Of a DNA stretch of 64,000 nt, positions 59,802-64,000 are shown one piece after another. This stretch comes from Mangrovibacterium diazotrophicum (GTDB taxonomy: Bacteria > Bacteroidota > Bacteroidia > Bacteroidales > Prolixibacteraceae), in assembly GCF_003610535.1 (NCBI RefSeq), contig NZ_RAPN01000004.1, positions 1-64,000 of the forward strand, given 5' to 3'. The notes below the pieces were generated by a model. That model was not told the DNA's origin. It ran no database searches and saw only the letters and a program-made list of their open reading frames with translations. Position numbers and translations under genes: made by a program. Each line of letters opens with the position of its first letter. The stretch's first letter is position 1.

Positions 59802-60038
59802 AATCTTGTTTTTATGCTGAAGTTCTTCAGTTTATTTTGAATGAACTGAATCGAGCGCCCAGGCTCTTTTCAAAGTCCGACAAAAGTAAACATTTTTTAG
59901 GCTGACACAAAGGTGGAAAGGGAATATTGGAAATGAAAATAAGGTTGATAAAACAGCTTTTCGAAAATAAGAAACAGACAAAGCGATTGGTTGAATAAAG
60001 TAGCGGCCTTGTTTAGTCGATTAATATCGGTGGAAAGC

Positions 60039-62168
60039 TCAGGCGGTCGTTTTATTTGAGCAGGAGCCGGAACCGTTTCCTTTTGAACGAATGGCTTTGT
60101 TGATGGCTTCGAATAACAACTGCGTATCAATTGGTTTCGACAGAACCTCGACGCAGCCCGCTTTTAGCGCTTTTTCTTTTTCGGACAAAAATGAGTGTGA
60201 AACCAAACCAATGATGGCGCAGCGGCAACATCTTTGGGTCATTTCCTTGATCATTTTCAAACTCGTATCGGTGTAAGCTTTGATGTTGAACAGGATGACA
60301 TTCAGGAAGCAACTGTCGCCCATGTAGGCCAACGCTTCGAGGTCGTTGCCGGTTGTTAAAACGTTGGCGTTTGTTTTAACGAGCAGGTTTTTAATCAGGA
60401 ACGAACTGTTCGGGTCATCATCAACCAGCAAAAAACGGTAATTCGAATAATTGGGGATTGGTGAAAGGTAAGTTGCATTAATTTTCGGGTGCCGAACCGT
60501 TTCGACTTCAACCGGTATTGTAACGGTGAAGGTGCTGCCATTACCTTTCAGTGATTTCAACTCGATTTGACCGCCCATAATTTGAACCAGGTTTTTGCAG
60601 ATAGCTAAACCAATGCCAATTCCATGGAAACGACGGGTAGTTGTATCTTCACCCTGTCGGAAGAATTCGAAAATCAGGTCACGCTGGGCTCGCGGAACCC
60701 CAATCCCATCGTCTTTGACCGATAAAATTAATTGCCCGTCTTTCAACGAAAGACCATATTCAATAATTCCTTTTTGGGTGAATTTGACCGCATTCCGAAA
60801 CAGGTTAATCAGAATCTGGTTGATTTTGTTTTTGTCGGTGACGATACTTTGCGTCATGAATTCTGGATCCGGATGGCACTGCAGCTGAATGTCCTTCTCC
60901 CGATTCAGTGTCGCCAATATTTCGATCATATACGATTTGTGCTGCACAAAAAGATCGAGTCCGCGAATCGCTTCCTGTCTGACCTTTACATCTTCCTTGT
61001 TGCCGATTGCCAGGCTTAAAACATCTTCAACAATCTGCAGCAGGTTTCGTCCGCTGTCGTAAATTTTACTGGCATAAAGCTCATTCTGGTCTTGCGAAAT
61101 AGCTCCGCTTTTGATCAGGTCGCTGAATCCTAATATGTGGTGAAGTGGCGTTCGCAACTCGTGGTTCATGGTTGCCATAAAAGCCGATTTTAACCGGTTG
61201 CTTTCCTCCGCTTTTTCCTTGGCTACCAGTAAGAGTTCATGGTCGCGCTTGGCCGCCAGTGCATTTCCGATTGTAGCACCAACTGTTTCCAGCAACTCAA
61301 TATCAGATCGATGCCAGTCTTTGTGATTTTCCACCGAGTCGAAACCCATGAAGCCAATTAAATCGCCCTTGGTAACAATTGGGACTACCAATAACGATTT
61401 TATGCCCTGTGCTTGCAGTATCTCTTTTTCAGCAGCTGCTTCTTCCGGCATATCATCCACATCGTAAATGTAAATGTACTTCTTTGCCCATAATTGCCTC
61501 ATCCACCAGGGGAACAAAGAGCAAGGCATGTTTTGCAGATTTTCGATTTCCGGTTTAATCCCTTTGGCACACCATTCATGGGTGTTATCAAATTTCTGCT
61601 TATCCCAATGCAAAAGGAACAAATAGCTCCGGTCTATCTGGCAAAAGTCGCCTATCTTTTTTAACGCCAGGTTAATGGTCTTGTCCAAGGAATGGAGTTT
61701 CACTTCAACAAAATCCGATGAAATGCCGGATACCAATTTTTCAATCTGATAACGGTAATTTAGGTTGTTTTTTGAAGTTGACAATTCTGAAATATCGAAT
61801 ATAGTGCCGGTAATCTGCTCGGGGTTTCCAAGGTCGTTATAGTGGGTTACCTTTCCGTTCATTTGTACATCGAGCCATGTCCCGTTTTTGTGCTTTAACC
61901 GGCAATTGCGCGAAAATCCGGTTTTGCTCTCTTCTGTAAATTGCTCGATGAGCTGTTTCAGGAACTGGTGGTCGTGTTTGGAATAAATTTCGAACCAACT
62001 TTCGATTGGAATCGGATTCAGATCGTCTGATGTGTATCCTAGTATGCTTGCAAAAGATTCGTTGATGAAAATCTTGGCTTTTGAGATATAGATATGATAA
62101 ACCCCAATGGACGCACTATTCAGCGCATTCATTAAAAAATTGGTTTCCTTTTGGGGGTTTGTTAGCAT
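60039..62168 (-). CDS. PAS-GAF hybrid histidine kinase with a degenerate receiver domain
   Basis: A 709-residue cytosolic kinase with no membrane helix. Domains in order are PAS (~14-130, MNALNSASIGVYHIYISKAKIFINESFASILG), GAF (~140-305), HisKA with His336 (MNHELRTPLHHILGF), HATPase (~435-555, LINLFRNAVKF, DDGIGVP, GIGIGLAICKNL) and a C-terminal receiver (~575-700). The receiver keeps the acidic pocket (LLVDDDPNS) and the Lys of LSKPID, but the phosphoacceptor position is Asn628 (VILFNIKAYTD) in place of Asp. It thus probably acts as a pseudo-receiver. No response regulator is adjacent. Confidence 0.92.
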   Translation of the reverse strand: MLTNPQKETNFLMNALNSASIGVYHIYISKAKIFINESFASILGYTSDDLNPIPIESWFEIYSKHDHQFLKQLIEQFTEESKTGFSRNCRLKHKNGTWLDVQMNGKVTHYNDLGNPEQITGTIFDISELSTSKNNLNYRYQIEKLVSGISSDFVEVKLHSLDKTINLALKKIGDFCQIDRSYLFLLHWDKQKFDNTHEWCAKGIKPEIENLQNMPCSLFPWWMRQLWAKKYIYIYDVDDMPEEAAAEKEILQAQGIKSLLVVPIVTKGDLIGFMGFDSVENHKDWHRSDIELLETVGATIGNALAAKRDHELLLVAKEKAEESNRLKSAFMATMNHELRTPLHHILGFSDLIKSGAISQDQNELYASKIYDSGRNLLQIVEDVLSLAIGNKEDVKVRQEAIRGLDLFVQHKSYMIEILATLNREKDIQLQCHPDPEFMTQSIVTDKNKINQILINLFRNAVKFTQKGIIEYGLSLKDGQLILSVKDDGIGVPRAQRDLIFEFFRQGEDTTTRRFHGIGIGLAICKNLVQIMGGQIELKSLKGNGSTFTVTIPVEVETVRHPKINATYLSPIPNYSNYRFLLVDDDPNSSFLIKNLLVKTNANVLTTGNDLEALAYMGDSCFLNVILFNIKAYTDTSLKMIKEMTQRCCRCAIIGLVSHSFLSEKEKALKAGCVEVLSKPIDTQLLFEAINKAIRSKGNGSGSCSNKTTA

Positions 62169-62285
62169 CGTTTATCGAATGAATAGTTCTTACAAATTAC
62201 GGCTTTTAGAAATGCGAGTCAATAACAACTGCTATTTAGCTTTCTTTTGGTCTTATGTTTGATATTTGCAATCGCGTTTTTTTGA

Positions 62286-64000
62286 CTAGTCTTTATCCAC
62301 TTTAAAAATTACGTCAAAACCGCTATCGTTTGTCGAATTATTTAGCTGAAGAAACAAAAACTTAAGAATTTCATATTCTAACCGAACTTCATAACGAGAT
62401 AAATCATCATCGGTCGTTGCCCCGATCTGTTGTTCGTAGCTAACAAATAAATCATTCGTCAGGTATTTCCCGACTTCGAGGCTGGCATTGTCGAAGCTGT
62501 CGGTGCTTTTCACCTCGATATAGTCGACGTTAAAACTCTTACCGAGGAGTCTGGAAAGTTGGGAAGATACCAGTAATGCTGCGGCTGACACGGCCATTGA
62601 CCCGGCTCCGGCGTCGCTCATATCGCTTTGCTCGGAGGTGCTCAGCTCGTTCATGCCCTTGCCAAAAACTATGTACGAAAGCGCTTCGCCTTCACCAATA
62701 CTCTCGCCGTCGAGTGTAAAGCTGATGGTTGGATCGTCCGCTTCGCCCTCTACCGTGAGTTGGATTGTTTTCGAATCGGTATCGCGGTTTTTGACGGTGT
62801 AATCTGCTTTCAGGCTGATGGTGGGATTAATTTCTTCACCTCCCTCGAAAGTGATGACACCTTCTGAAACAACGAACGTCTTGCCCAGTAATTCGTACTG
62901 CCCGCGAACGACCTCCACGGAGCCGAAGATTTCCAAAAATTCCGGATGTTTGATGATATCAAGATCTCCGGATAGCTCCAGCCTCAGGTTCGGATTTTTG
63001 ATCCAGGTATTCTTCGGAATGTCAACTTTTATTTTTCCGGTTATGTTTGGCAATGAGGCTGTACTGATGGAATCGGGAATCTCGAGCTCCGCTGTTGCTG
63101 CAGTGGTCGTGTCTTTCACCTGGTTCATCTTTTCAATTTCTTCAACCAGGATCGGTTTAGGTATTTCCGGTGTGTAAACTTTGCCCATCATGTTCAGTAC
63201 GGTTGGCAGGTAAATTTCCGACCGGGGAATTTCCAGGTCTCCGCCAAAAGTAACCGAATCTTTTTGCGCGTCGAGATGCATATCACCCGAAAGTTGCAAA
63301 TTGACTTGTTTGTGGTTGATGGGATAAAAATCGTCGAACTTCAAATTGATGGTCGACTCGTTGAGTTCGCCATTGTAAAATTCTGAGGCGAAGGACATTT
63401 TTCCACCGCCGGTCATTTTACCGTCGTTCGATCGAATGCCCAGCGTATCGAGGGTGATGATGTTGTCGTCGAAACTCGTACGCAGCTGCATGTCCTGGTA
63501 GTCGATACCGTATTCCGGAATCTTGATGTTTCCGTCCGTCAGCTTGATTTGTCCGATTGGCTTGAGCGCATCGATGGTTCCCTTCACAGTCAATTCGCCG
63601 TTCAGCATCCCCGTGACTTCTTTTGCGTGGATCGCTTGCTGGATAAGAGCGAGCGGCAAATCGACGATTTGGGTCGATGCATTAATCTCTTTTAAGCTGT
63701 CAATCTGACCACTCATTGTTTCCAGGTTCAGGTTGAAGGGCACTTCTGCATTTAGCAGGAAGCTACCATCCTGTTCGAGCGCTAGTTCTGCATTGGTTTT
63801 TAAGATATTCTGCGCATAATTTACGCTACCTTCTGCTTTCGAGAAATTGTAGTCCGAGTAGCCCGACTCCTCAATATTAAAATCGCCATCGATGGTTGGC
63901 GCCTGGGCTGTTCCGGCCATCGTCAGGTTCAGATTCAGAAATCCGTTAAGGGGAGGATCTATTTTCAACGTTTCGAACAAACCACCCAGGTTAAAGCGGG
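62286..64000 (-). CDS. tamB: TamB-type translocation/assembly protein, C-terminal part (5' end outside window)
   Basis: At least 571 residues; the frame stays open to the right edge, so the start lies beyond the window. The visible part is the long beta-rich, groove-forming region of DUF490/TamB. Repeated layers such as GQIKLTDGNIKIPEYGIDYQDM and GSVEVVRGQYELLGKTFVVSEGVITFEGG lead to the conserved C-terminal LSYIVFGKGMNELS and YIEVKSTDSFDNASLEVGKYLTNDLFVSYEQ. TamB-like proteins bridge the inner and outer membranes and assist outer-membrane lipid or protein transport. A TTG at 63980 is not the true start. Confidence 0.92.
   Translation of the reverse strand, partial: RFNLGGLFETLKIDPPLNGFLNLNLTMAGTAQAPTIDGDFNIEESGYSDYNFSKAEGSVNYAQNILKTNAELALEQDGSFLLNAEVPFNLNLETMSGQIDSLKEINASTQIVDLPLALIQQAIHAKEVTGMLNGELTVKGTIDALKPIGQIKLTDGNIKIPEYGIDYQDMQLRTSFDDNIITLDTLGIRSNDGKMTGGGKMSFASEFYNGELNESTINLKFDDFYPINHKQVNLQLSGDMHLDAQKDSVTFGGDLEIPRSEIYLPTVLNMMGKVYTPEIPKPILVEEIEKMNQVKDTTTAATAELEIPDSISTASLPNITGKIKVDIPKNTWIKNPNLRLELSGDLDIIKHPEFLEIFGSVEVVRGQYELLGKTFVVSEGVITFEGGEEINPTISLKADYTVKNRDTDSKTIQLTVEGEADDPTISFTLDGESIGEGEALSYIVFGKGMNELSTSEQSDMSDAGAGSMAVSAAALLVSSQLSRLLGKSFNVDYIEVKSTDSFDNASLEVGKYLTNDLFVSYEQQIGATTDDDLSRYEVRLEYEILKFLFLQLNNSTNDSGFDVIFKVDKD

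Noticed and set aside
57895-59890. T-box or attenuator before pheT
   Set aside because: The ~100-base leader has a short CTGAAG/CTTCAG dyad but no Phe-rich leader peptide, T-box sequence or terminator pair.

Overview
The window looks like chromosomal DNA of an anaerobic or facultative member of the Bacteroidota, probably near Marinilabiliales/Prolixibacteraceae. This is inferred from gene content only: S46 dipeptidyl peptidase, DUF3078, TamB, PL11 and GH51 polysaccharide enzymes, a NAD-linked [FeFe] hydrogenase, few Shine-Dalgarno sites, and several upstream matches to the Bacteroidota -7 element TAnnTTTG. No phage, transposase, CRISPR or tRNA was seen. The left edge is the 3' end of a 5S rRNA gene with its terminator, so an rRNA operon ends here.

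Region by region. 0.16-3.7 kb: an O-antigen-ligase-type membrane protein, then a tight DUF2520 / KdsC-like HAD phosphatase / Maf operon. 3.9-8.7 kb: a periplasmic S46 peptidase with the DPP11-type Arg, convergent with a secreted PL11 rhamnogalacturonan lyase. 8.8-12.5 kb: a small barrel protein, an array of ~42-bp double-dyad tandem repeats, an ECF42-type sigma factor with its DGPF/YciI partner, and a stretch holding an unassigned terminator. 12.5-18.2 kb: an inner-membrane lipoprotein, a GNAT acetyltransferase, a barrel protein, a universal stress protein and an ADP-forming acyl-CoA synthetase. 18.3-26 kb: a patatin/POTRA/barrel (PlpD-like) protein and a 1784-residue membrane-anchored TPR protein ending in an exact 114-residue tandem repeat.

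26-39 kb is the metabolic core. It encodes a three-subunit NAD-linked [FeFe] hydrogenase (hydC-hydB-hydA) and all three H-cluster maturases (hydE, hydF, hydG). With them are a TM1266-like regulator, an aspartase that may supply ammonia for the dithiomethylamine bridge, and a Rieske-type ferredoxin. CorA, two tiny Lys/Glu-rich secreted proteins, a DUF1801 protein and a DNA methyltransferase-repair protein lie among them. A heptamer tandem repeat fills the hydG-aspA junction and runs into the first codons of aspA.

39.4-47.6 kb: a CYTH / DUF3078 / SRPBCC operon, a coiled-coil membrane protein, and a two-component system made of a hybrid kinase with its own receiver and HPt and a sigma-54-activating regulator. 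A 15-bp palindrome upstream of the regulator recurs upstream of a nitroreductase 11 kb away. Imperfect sigma-54-like promoters precede the nitroreductase and the coiled-coil gene. 47.8-64 kb: macro-domain protein, two EamA transporters, phosphotriesterase-like lipoprotein, GH51 arabinofuranosidase, App1-type phosphatase, diacylglycerol-kinase-type lipid kinase, DUF2383 protein, nitroreductase, pheT, a PAS-GAF hybrid kinase whose receiver has lost its phosphoacceptor Asp, and the 3' part of tamB running off the right edge.

All function calls rest on motif recognition by eye. No database search was run.
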